Source of the DNA: Meandrina meandrites
Taxonomy: Eukaryota; Cnidaria; Anthozoa; Scleractinia; Meandrinidae
Assembly (NCBI GenBank): GCA_963693305.1
Contig: OY855905.1
Location: 48,438,944 to 48,502,943, forward strand
Direction: 5' to 3'
DNA length: 64,000 bases
The notes under the pieces are model-generated. The model saw nothing but the letters and a program-made list of their open reading frames with translations, was not told the origin of the DNA and did not search any database. Within the stretch, counting starts at the first letter, position 1. Every line of letters begins with the position of its first letter. This document shows, piece after piece, positions 23,086-33,400 of this stretch. The position numbers were made by a program, and so were the translations under genes.

Positions 23086-26000
23086 TAATAATAATAATAA
23101 TAATAATAATATGTCTTGATGACAGCAGACAAGTGAAGATTTTAAGAAAAACGACCAATTTTTTAAGTTTACAAGACATGTTTCGACAGAGCTTCTGTCA
23201 TCTTCAGTTGAATGGTTTACAAAGCGTGGAAAGTTGAATAATAAGTAGACGAAAATGCTAATTAAGACAAATAGTAACAAGAGAACGTGACCAAACATTT
23301 TCATTTGGCCGTTTAGCAAACTTCCCGGACTCGGATCGATGTGAAATTTACACCAGACATTGGAATTGGATTGAAGTTTGATATAATATATTTTTTAGCA
23401 AAATCGATATTTCCATGGCAACGAAAAACAGAAAAACAAGATATCAGTTAAACTTGAATTCTACGCGAATAAGATTTGACGTAAAAAAACTGACACCAGT
23501 ATCTGAAACTATGGTGTACTGCACATCAAATATGCAAGAATAAAAAAATTCTGTATGTTTGATTTCGAATAAATCGAAAATATATTTCAAACCATGCTTT
23601 TTGCATTATAATGATAAACGGACCGAGACGCAGACACTGCTCTGATGAAATTACTTCGAAATAACACCAAAATGTGTATTTAACTTATCTTTCGTCGCCG
23701 TGAAAGTTTTGTTGATTTTCGTTATCGCGATCCCGAGAATTGGATTTTTTCATACGGTCACTACCAATGTAATTTTTGGTAAATTTTCTACTTTTAGCGC
23801 TTTTTCGAAAATCTCCAAAACCGCTCCAACGATTTTTTTAAAACTTTCGCAACGCATGCTTGATAATGCAAAGAATTTAATTTCCAAGTTTTATTAACGT
23901 TGATTTACTGGAACACGTCGAAAGTTATCCTTAAAGAAGGCGTTCGAACCGACGAAAATGTTGCGTTACAAATTTAGCGTTCGCAATTTATGCTAAAATA
24001 TTCAAATCAATGTTTTTTTACATTCCATCGAGTGAGCAAAAGAGTGAGGGAAAAAACACAATATTGAAAACAATAGCAACGAACTGTATTTTTCAAGATG
24101 GAATGTAAAAAACATTGATTTGAATATTTTAGCATAAATTGCGAAAGCTGAATTTGTAACGCAACATTTTCGTCGGTTCGAACGCCTTCTTTAAGGATAA
24201 CTTTCGACGTGTTCCAGTAAATCAACGTTAATAAAACTTTGGAATTAAATTCTTTGCATTATCAAGCATGTGTTGTGAAAGTTTTAAAAAAATCGTTGGA
24301 GCGGTTTTGGAGATTTTCGAAAAAGCGCTAAAAGTAGAAAATTTACCAAAAATTACATTGGTAGTGACCGTATGAAAAAATCCAATTCTCGGGATCGCGA
24401 TAACGAAAATCAACAAAACTTTCACGGCGACGAAAGATAAGTTAATACACATTTTGGTGTTATTTCGAAATAATTTCATCAAAGCAGTGTCCTCAAATCG
24501 GTCCGTTTATCATTATAATGCAAAAAGCATGGTTTGAAATATATTTTCGATTTATTCGAAATCAAACATACAGAATTTTTTTATTCTTGCATATTTGATG
24601 TGCAGTACACCATAGTTTTAGATACTGGTGTCAGTTTTTTTACGTCAAATCTTATTCGCGTAGAATTCAAGTTTAACTGATATCTTGTTTTTCTGTTTTT
24701 CGTTGCCATGGAAATATCGATTTTCCTAAAAAATATATTATATCAAACTTCAATCCAATTCCAATATCTGGTGTAAATTTCACATCGATCCGAGTCCGGG
24801 AAGTTTGCTAAACGGCCAAATGAAAATGTTTGGTATGGTCCAGAAAAAACTGTAGAGAGACACCTTAAAAGGATAATCTTAGATTAACATGGTGTAACTG
24901 TTGATTGAGGCAAGGTTGTTCTTTTTGAATATGGATAGCCTCCTTTATCTTGAGTTGAAAGCTGGTAGTGGCGTGATCTAAAAAAAGAAAACTGTCTATT
25001 GTACATAAGGCGCGACAACGTTCCGAATTCTGGAGATGTTTGAAGATATGAGAGGCCTTATCTACGGCTAAGTGCTCACGTACGCGTGTGAAAAAATGTC
25101 GGGTGGTTTCGCCGACATAACAGGCATTACAGCCCGCACAAGTAAACTTATAAACCACACGCGAATGAAGCCCGCCGGGGATAGGGTCTTTCACACCAAA
25201 AAAGTTGCCGATCTTAAAGGAAGAAATAACTAATTTGATGTCTAAGTCATTACAATAGCGCTTGATTAAGTGTCGAATCTTTTCTTGAGTGACAACAGAA
25301 AAATGGCCTATGTACGACAGCTTAAAGTAAAATGTGGGCGAAGTGGTAGGGAGGGAGACTCGGGGACAATGATTGCTATGGGTCCCAGTTATGTAACGGT
25401 TAGCCACTTTTTCAATTAAATGGGCAGGGAAAAGGTTCTTTTTGAGAATTTCAGTAAGTTTGGTTATGTCCTCGTGTAACCCCAACCAGGTGTTATTGAT
25501 TTTGTAGGCCCTGTCAACAAGAGTCCTAATGAGACCTACTTTGTATGAGTACGAGGTAAAGCTAAAATAATTAGTTAATAACCCAGTTAAGGTTTTCTTG
25601 CGGTAAACTCTAGTTAGAAGAGAATTAGTATCACTATTATCAATAAGAACATCCAGAAAGGGTAATTTGCTATTAAGTTCTTTTTCCATAGTAAACCTTA
25701 TGTTGGGGTGCCTAGAGTTAATGTAGTCAAAAAATATAACAGCATCGTGCTCCGAGTGAAATAAACAAAAAGTGTCGTCAACATATCTGCGATAAAATAA
25801 AATTTCAGAGCCTTGAAAATTTTCCAACCACAGTTTTTCATGATGCCCCATAAAAAGATCGGCTAATACGGGAGCAAGGGGAGACCCCATGGCCACGCCG
25901 TCAATTTGGTCATAGAAAGAACCTGTAAATAAGAAATGGGTCTGGGCGGTGGCTACAGTGAAAAGGCTTCTAAGTTCAGGTTTACTTAACTTTAAGGTCG

Positions 26001-26110
26001 GGATTGCCCTCGGAAATGCAATTGACCACCAGGTCAATACATTCCTCAAGAGGTATGTTAGTAAAGAGACTTTCTACATCAAAAGTGTCTTCTATTGGAA
26101 CTTTCTATGT
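23086..26110 (-). mobile_element. Penelope-like element, 5'-truncated, interrupted by a palindrome
   Basis: The 394-residue frame at 26049-24865 holds a PLE reverse transcriptase (DQIDGVAMGSPLAPVLADLF; catalytic YVDD) and a C-terminal GIY-YIG endonuclease (CYVGETTRHFFTRVREHL). Further RT sequence (FDVESLFTNIPLEEC) lies at about 26090-25993 in another frame, so a frameshift near 25990 breaks the ORF, and no N-terminal part exists beyond about 26110. The 3' tail resumes at 23290-23112 with TGAAGATGACAGAAG and CGAAACATG and ends in a (TTA)n tract at 23111-23086. The copy cannot encode a complete enzyme. Confidence 0.85.
23291..24832. repeat. 1.54 kb near-perfect palindrome (foldback element) inside the PLE
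   Basis: The left arm 23291-24029 is the reverse complement of 24097-24832, with few differences, around a 67-base spacer. The outer ends read CCAAACATTTTCATTTGGCC. It separates the PLE coding region from the PLE 3' tail, so it inserted into, or formed within, that element. The matching short ORFs in the two arms are a consequence of the symmetry. No clear target-site duplication is visible. Confidence 0.9.
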
Positions 26111-26584
26111 GTTAAAATATTACAAACTGAGGTGAACTATTTACAAAATATAAACTTATTTACATATTTCTGTTCGTAAAAAATCTGATTTTCATTCACG
26201 TCTTCAATAAATATTTCAAAACCAAACTTTTAAAAAAAGTGAATATAAAAGAAAAGAAAAGCTATAAAAATTCTATACGTATTATTCTCGCTATAACTAT
26301 TGCATCCGTGCTTGACCTTTATCTATTTCCATGTTAATATCATTAATGTTAAGATTGTTCCTTCTTCTGATAGTTCGTGAACCTCTGAGGCACAGAATCG
26401 CTGATCTTAAAATTGCAAAGGAGACTTTTGTCCTGACCCAAGCGACAGTCATGGAGTAGTGTTCCCCTTTCTTCATTGCCAAAAGTTGTGCTAGTCTGCA
26501 GTGGTATCGTCTGCATTCTTCTGCCATTCCTCCTGTAGTTGAGAATACAAGCGGAGTGAATGTCCCAGACGTTAGGGAACTTAC

Positions 26585-26627
26585 AGAAGGAGATACAAAG
26601 AAGTAAAGCGACAAAACACGATTTCAT
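26585..26627 (-). pseudogene. Orphan Ly6-type signal-peptide exon
   Basis: ATG at 26627 opens MKSCFVALLLCISF and ends one base into the next codon at a GTAAGT donor, the same phase and LLLCIS core as Ly6 exons 1. Upstream sequence (26640-26800, with GGGCGTGTCATTG) matches the region upstream of Ly6 gene C at 48590-48800. No LU-domain exon lies between here and gene B, and that interval is filled by the PLE and palindrome. It is either the remains of a broken gene or a distant alternative first exon of gene B. Confidence 0.6.
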
Positions 26628-26902
26628 CGTGACGAACTCAAAAGGCGATCTCCTCCTCTCGACACTCTTCTCTGTAAACGCTAAAGCACTTTTCATATTT
26701 AAGTGATAAATTACTCCATTCACCGGTCATAACAATCTTTCATTAATCAGCTTCTTTGAAAGGGCGTGTCATTGATAGGACCTCCTTGCGTGACACTTCA
26801 CTCCTCATTACACATTATAAAAGTATTTTACATAAATCATGCAAATATTGGATTGTTACGCGGGATGAGCCGCGTATTAAATTCGGCTCGATCGTTTTGA
26901 TG

Positions 26903-26997
26903 CGTTCGATGTGTTCGATGTTGTTCGATGTGTTCGATGTGGTTCGATGTGTTCGATGTGGTTCGATGTGTTCGATGAGTTCCATGAGTTCGATGTT
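26903..26997. repeat. Minisatellite, GTTCGATGT(G) units
   Basis: About ten 9-10 base units with small variants. Reading frames across it give HRTH-type peptides and are not genes. Flanking sequence 26998-27835 contains no gene; 27190-27260 and 27735-27800 look like diverged duplicates (TGATCAGCCTTGG / TGATTAGCCTTGG). Confidence 0.9.
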
Positions 26998-27835
26998 GTG
27001 CGGTAAAATCTATCGAAAGCTCTCGTCGATTTGAGATTTCACCTAAGGTATGCTCGATAATTTTTCTAACCATCGCTGGCAAAGTACGATTTTGTTCACT
27101 AAACGGTAAATTTTATACGTTTTCAATGTAGTAAAAGAAACTCTTGCTGCTTCAGTCGAACACGTTCAGTTACATGTCAAGAAAAGGCAGACAAGGTAAT
27201 TATAAAAACTGATAGCTGAGCCGTTTTGCTGATCAGCCTTGGTAATTTAGCAATGTATGCTCTCTCAAAGTAAGTAAGGGTACGTACGTATGGATTTATT
27301 GTAGAAACTGCGGAAACCGCGCTTTCTGCAAATCGATTTATTTCGATCGAGTTTGTAGTCACAAGTGTGCATGTCGGTTGATTGATTGCAGAAGATACTG
27401 GTTTCTCACGGAGCAATGTGTTTGTTTCCCGTGGTAGCATGTTCACTGAGATCTCGTCCAAAGTATTATGAACAGCGACTATAAATTCACTTCAAAAGCT
27501 CCCGTCGGCAACGTCCGATTGCATTCACAATATTTAAACCGTAATAAGAGCTGATCAGTGAGCGGGAGTGGAAGTTTTCAAGATTTTCACAGCTCATGGC
27601 GACTGAATACATAACAAAACAAGTAATTGTCGATTGTTTACAGTTTGGATGTAACTTTATTCTCAACTATTACGCCAGTGACAGGTTAAAAGGCGTGCGT
27701 CAAACAAGATCGAGTTCTCAACGATCGCCCTGTTGATAATTGTAAAAACCGATAAAGGTCATTTGTTGATTAGCCTTGGCAGTTTATCCCGGAATTTATG
27801 TAAATCGCATCTTTGTAACACAACACCAGGAGGGA

Positions 27836-27844
27836 GGGGTCAAC
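27836..27844. repeat. Left target-site duplication of the 10.9 kb transposon
   Basis: GGGGTCAAC, repeated exactly at 38766-38774 on the other side of the element. Confidence 0.85.
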
Positions 27845-28063
27845 CATTCTCGTCCCCAGAGCCCTCCGTTTCTTTTGGTCACGTGGTCGGCGAAACGGGG
27901 GGCTCTGGTAACAGTGACTACCGGATGTCGTAAAATTCACGACATCCGTTAGCGCATGCCCACTGAACAAATATTCTTTCGCGCCTGCTCAGATCGAAAT
28001 AGATGACCAAAAGAATCGCGGTAGGCGGGAAGAAGGAGTTTTGAGATCAGAGTCGATCAGAGT

Positions 28064-29834
28064 ATGGCGTTCGAAATTGCTGTCCAGCAATCTTTGATCA
28101 AGTTATCGTTAAGCATCGCGCTAAAAAAGGAACAGGAATCCGCCCTTCGTGCCGTTGTCGTTGAAAATAAGGACTGCTTGTGTGTTTTGCCGACTGGATT
28201 TGGAAAATCGTTGATTTTTCAGCTAATACCATTGGTTTGCGACTCAATGAGTGGCAGGACTGACAGTGTTGTTATCGTTGTGTCTCCTCTAAACGCAATA
28301 ATTTCTGACCAAATACAGAAATTAGAATCCAGAGGAATCGGCGTAAGAGTTTTTAAACACGGCGTAGAGGAAGTCGTTCCAGCCGTTGACGACACTGTAA
28401 AGTTTGTTTATGGACACGCGGAGGTATTTGTTGAAAATTCTGGATTAAGAAAACTACTGAGAGATAAAAGCTTTCAAAACAGAGTAAAAGCTGTGGTTAT
28501 AGACGAGGCTCATTTTATCATACAGTGGTAAGAGATATCTTATTGACGGTCAAAGTGTTTATGTATAATTTTTGTTTGTTCATGAACTTCATGTAGTCTT
28601 CTGTATATTTAACCTAAACATTTTGCAATATTTTTGTTCAATAAATCAAGTTACACCCTACAAGAGATATAGTTGTCATTCTTCCTTAAAACAAAGATCT
28701 CTTTGATTGATATGGTATTCCAAAAAAATCCTTAATTTATGTTCATACAGTGTAAGTTATGTCATGTCTGCATACACACAATCAGAAATAATAATATTTG
28801 ATAGGCATTATTTTACATATACAGCATATGTTAGTTCCTTAAACAATGCAATAATAAGAATGAAATTGTTTAATTAAGTTTACAAAGGACAAGATATATG
28901 TATATCATTTTTTTAACTTTTAGGAAAGACTTTCGACCTGCCTATACAAAGCTAAGTATATTTAATAGGTACTTTTCTACCACAGACCCCAATAATTGCA
29001 TTGACAGCAACAGCAACTACTTTGTATCGCAATGAAATCAAGATAAGCCTTAATATGAGAGATGCTATTACTATTGAAGCCAACCCTAACAGAGAAAATA
29101 TCTATTACCATGTTTTAAGGGGAAACAAGGGTGATGACAAGATATTAAATGTAATAAAGCCTCTTGCTTTAGAACTTAAGGAAAAAAACATTGCAACACC
29201 TATGACAATTGTTTACAGCAACCTAGAAACATGTGGTGAATGCTACAGTATCTTTGATCAAGAACTTGGAAAATTCCAATATTACCCACCTTGCTCACCA
29301 CCACTTTTTTCAAACCGATTGTTTGCTCAGTACCATGCTCAGTATCCCGAGGAGTATCGGACCAGTCTAGTTAAGGGTTTGATTTCAGGTAGTTCTGTGG
29401 CCAGAGTATTGTTTGTGACAGTTGCATTTGGTGTGGGAATTGATGTGTCCAATGTTGAAAGAGTCATTCACATTGGTGTGCCATACACAATGGAGGAGTT
29501 TTTTCAAGAAACCGGACGTGCCGGCAGAAATGGCAAGCAGGCAGAGGCTATTATGTATTACAATTCATACGATATAAGCAGAGGCAAGAAAGCTCTCCAA
29601 GATGTAATGCGACAGTACGCAACAACAGAAGCTTGCAGGCGGGAGGTGATTCTCCATCATTTTGGAGCATCAGTGACACAAGGAGAGTCCGACCAACGAC
29701 ACAACTGTTGTGACAATTGTAAACATGCTTGTCAGTGTGAAAATTGTTTGAAACAAGATAAAGCAAATGAGAGCGAGGTGTCTTGCATTGAGTCACTCAG
29801 CAGTCAGCTGGATAACATGACGACATCACCATGA
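28064..29834 (+). CDS. RecQ-like SF2 helicase of the transposon (2 exons, one frame disruption)
   Basis: Exon 1 is 28064-28527 and exon 2 starts at 28924 (acceptor TTTTAG), joining at the codon for W155. Visible motifs: motif 0 near Q24, Walker A PTGFGKS (43-49), DEAH (147-150), ALTATAT, then GVGIDVSNVERV and the arginine-finger motif QETGRAGRNG (about 29505-29534), followed by a RecQ-type zinc site (CRREV... CCDNC, C, C). The protein would unwind DNA with ATP, presumably to aid transposition or repair of excision sites. Between KDFRPAYTKLS and the TPIIALTATAT segment the frame is broken by 13 extra bases (28955-28967, GTATAT...TAG). A possible polyadenylation signal lies at 29962-29967. The copy is probably inactive unless the break is a sequencing or assembly error. 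Confidence 0.8.
28955..28967 (+). other. 13-base GT...AG relic interrupting the helicase frame
   Basis: The bases GTATATTTAATAG sit between codon parts that join in frame if they are absent (A + GT gives the serine of KLS, followed by TFLPQTPIIALTAT). The stretch starts with GT and ends with AG but is far too short to be spliced in an animal. It could be an intron shortened by deletion or a small insertion. Confidence 0.6.
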
Positions 29835-29961
29835 GGAATCTTACCACATGGTATGATGGTGTTTTTTGTAGCATATTTTGTACATTTATATTTAGTCAAA
29901 TGTTTATACACAATATGGATGGAAACTTAATTTTTGAGACACTCAATGGGCGAGTGACCTA

Positions 29962-29967
29962 AATAAA
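29962..29967 (+). promoter_or_regulatory. Possible polyadenylation signal of the helicase gene
   Basis: AATAAA 128 bases after the stop codon. The region 29835-30429 between the two convergent transposon genes holds no other gene. Confidence 0.5.
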
Positions 29968-30429
29968 TCCAACAAAAAGACTTGTACTCTCCCAAGAATT
30001 TTTGACATTCACCTGGAAGAGTGGGCAAGTGCTAAATAAATTTCAGCAAGCCAGAGTATAACATTTAATTTTATAGATGACAATTTTAAGTGTCCAAGAA
30101 ATCATTAACCTGCTTTTGAAATTTCATATTTATAGATTACATTATTAGGTTACAGTTAAGTGCTTATTCAATTTATGCAACTTTTCAAATAACTAAATTT
30201 AAGCTGCTTAATCTTCAGGGAGAACACCATCATCACCATTAAAAGTACTGTAATCTTAATTCTTTACTCTACAATCGGCACCATTTCAATATTGTACCAT
30301 CAATATAACTATATTTTGTGACATTGTGGAGTAAATTGCTTTTGCAATTTTAGTGGCTCCTTCTTGTACAGTTCTGAAATGCATTTATAAAAACATAACT
30401 TATTTAGGTATTTGAACACTTCATTGTTT

Positions 30430-33400
30430 TCAGGTCTCATCATCTTCATCATCAGATGTAAACTCCAAATCACTTTCTTGTTGATTTGCACAGTCTTCGT
30501 CATGGTCATCCCATGGAGTGTCTGGATCCCTGGCCAGCTTCTCTTTACTAGTTTTTATCCACTCGTGAAGAATCCTGATATCTACAAGATCAAATGGACT
30601 TCTGGGGAGATGAGGAAATGTTAGATGATGACGTCCAGGTATTTCTTGGAAAGGCTTGAGACCACATACAATAGAGATCATATCATTTTGATCTTTTTCC
30701 GCACTTACATAACTATGTTCAGTAGATGGTGGTGTCACTCCAGTTTCCTTATCAAAGTTTTCTTCTATTTTTCTTAATCCAGTAGCTGCTGTGGTTACTC
30801 TATTAACTGCCTGGATAGTCTTCTGAGCCCCCATTCGTTTTATTAGCTTCTTGTCAAATTGGACAAAATGCTCTTCTTCCAGGTCAGCTGCTACATTCTT
30901 GCCTTTACCACCTTAATTACAAAAAAATAATATTTCAGACTTACAAATTACTACTCAGTTGTTGATCTGCTTTTGAAAGCACAATTTACCATATTTTTTT
31001 ATTAATCAATATTGGTTTAAATAATAACATTCAGAGCACCTTGAATATGGATTTTAATTTGTAAAGAAATCAAAAATGATGTGGATTGAAATGAAAATTA
31101 ACATTTTAAGCTGCATTGTGACTCCCACAGATAAATTGAAATGGCCTTCTGGCAGTGTGGCCCACTGGCCATACATTGTTTGTATTCAAAGTTACCGGTA
31201 TGTTAACGATGTGAAATTTCTTAAAGTGCCTATGAAGTGAAAATTGTTTTTGTCTAGTTATAATATTTACCTTTTGAAAAACAAGATTCCAAAGTTTGAA
31301 ACGTCTAGCTTAAAAACTAACGATTTTATAAGCGCTCAAAGTTTGCCATTTTGACCTCAAAAATGGTCTTTGAATCGCGCGGTCAAAATACCACGTGATA
31401 ATAGCCTCTGACGTCACTTTGGTGCCGACGTCTTCCTCCTCTCGCTCACTGGTTTCTTCGTCTTCGGGGCTGCTAGATATTTCTGAAATTTCGCTCATTT
31501 CTGTATCGCTCGACATCTTTTCGTATGAAAATACTCATTGGATACAAGAAAATCTGACTGTGTAAACAAATGTGAGGCACCAAAGTGACGTCACGGCCTG
31601 GTATTTTTGGATTAAACTCGACCCATTTCCCTGACCATTTTTGAGGGTAAAATAGCACAACTTTGAGCGCTTGTAAAATCGTTATTTTTAAAGCTAGACG
31701 TTTCAAACCTTGAAATTGTGTTTTTCGAAAGGTAAATATTATAACTAAACAAAAACAATTTTCACTTCATAGGCACTTTAAGCTCAAATCATATCATAAT
31801 GTCTATGAACTCCCTTCACATTCTTTGTCAAAATATTAATTCAGGTAAATCATACATCAACACACGTTTTCATTGTATTTATTAGTATGGGTAATCAAAA
31901 GGTGACGAGTGAAATTAAGAAATAATTTCACACGCGTTTTGTCAAAATTCTAATAATTTCCTGAACCTTCAGGCGAGGGAAATTATTAGAATTTTGACAA
32001 AACGCAAGTGAAATTATTTCGTAATTTCACGAGTGTACCATTTAATTACCTTTTAATATCATGGGTGACAAATTACGCTTTCAATCTTAGTTTTTTAACT
32101 TGTTTGTTGTATTGTTATGAACGAACCGGTTGGAAACAACTCCCGTGTAAAAGGTTCAAAAATCTGATCAATGCCATTTATGTTATCTCTAAAAGATTAT
32201 AAGACAACCAAACAAACTGGCCAAGGTGAAATTCTAGCGAAATGTGCAAGTTTAAGCTTTAAGATCATCTTTTAAAATCCTGTATGCCATCCTGGCACTG
32301 AAACATGGGAAACGTTGTCTTGGCAGTTTCACATGTGAAATTATAAATTAGCACTAAAATTTCGCGCCAAAATTAGAGAGTAATTTGTCGCACATGATAT
32401 TATTGTGAGTAATTGTGCTACACATATTTGCTTGGTAAAATTTTGAATAGTCTTTGTTTTAGCTATAAAATGTACATGTATGTAAGTACAAATTTTTGTT
32501 CAGTGCAGGCTAAATTTTAATTGTGGTTACTTAAGTATGGTAATTAGCTAGATGTGTGGTTCAAAAACATATCCTTACCTCCCCATGGACGGTTTTTTCA
32601 TTTGACTCCCCCCCCCCCAGAAGTTCCAGTTAAGCTTCATACTTTCCCTTGTAAATGTTTGGCTGTTGAGACCCCCTTCCCCTTAGAATTCCATGGGGTA
32701 CTGGGTATAGATTTTTCTGGAACCACACAATCTGAGTTAGAATTTCAGCATTTGCCCATGAAGCTGTTATTGTATCTCGGCCGCTGCAGTGGGTAGAAAT
32801 GTAAGACCTTGCTAAAATTGTACATATAATCTGGCCCTGATTTTTATATATTACTATACCAGAATGTTGGCCAACTGTTGCCAAAAAATACTCATAATAA
32901 GTTTTTTCAAAAGTTTTTTTCAAATGTTTATTTTCCTTAAGATGGTGACAGTTTGACATGAATATACAGCTCTTGCATGTGTTTACAAGGCGATAGATAT
33001 ATATTGATTTTCCCATTTTGCAGGCTTTCTATTCATGCAATAAGCCTGACGATATAGGTGATAATAAATGGTTGGGTTATAGATAAGTTTTTGTTTGAGA
33101 TAGCAGGGTTCTACTGCATGTTACCTTTCCAATTTACAAACCGTCCATGGATAGTTCTTGCGGCCATTTGTTCTGTCAATTGGCACCTCACTTTGCTGAT
33201 TAGGCGCAGCATCTCAAAACCATACTTTTTACTGTTTGAAGTTGATCTAAACAACAGCATCAGAACTTTGCTGTTAATGATGGCTCTTTCTCCATCCCCT
33301 TCTTTGTCTGTGTCATTCATTTGAAGCAGCATCATTCCCAATTGTATAATCCACATACCATAATTTGTTATGTGGTCATCTTTTACGGAAATGGTTTTAT

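Noticed and set aside
23700..24482. Two related small proteins (MKVLLIFVIAIPRIG...)
   Set aside because: They are the same sequence in the two arms of the palindrome; the duplication explains the similarity and no homologue is recognised.
26837..27082. Histidine/threonine-repeat protein
   Set aside because: Direct translation of the GTTCGATGT minisatellite.
31310..31516. Acidic 68-residue protein within the DUF6589 intron
   Set aside because: Lies inside the TTAA-flanked MITE, and the frame depends on its inverted ends.
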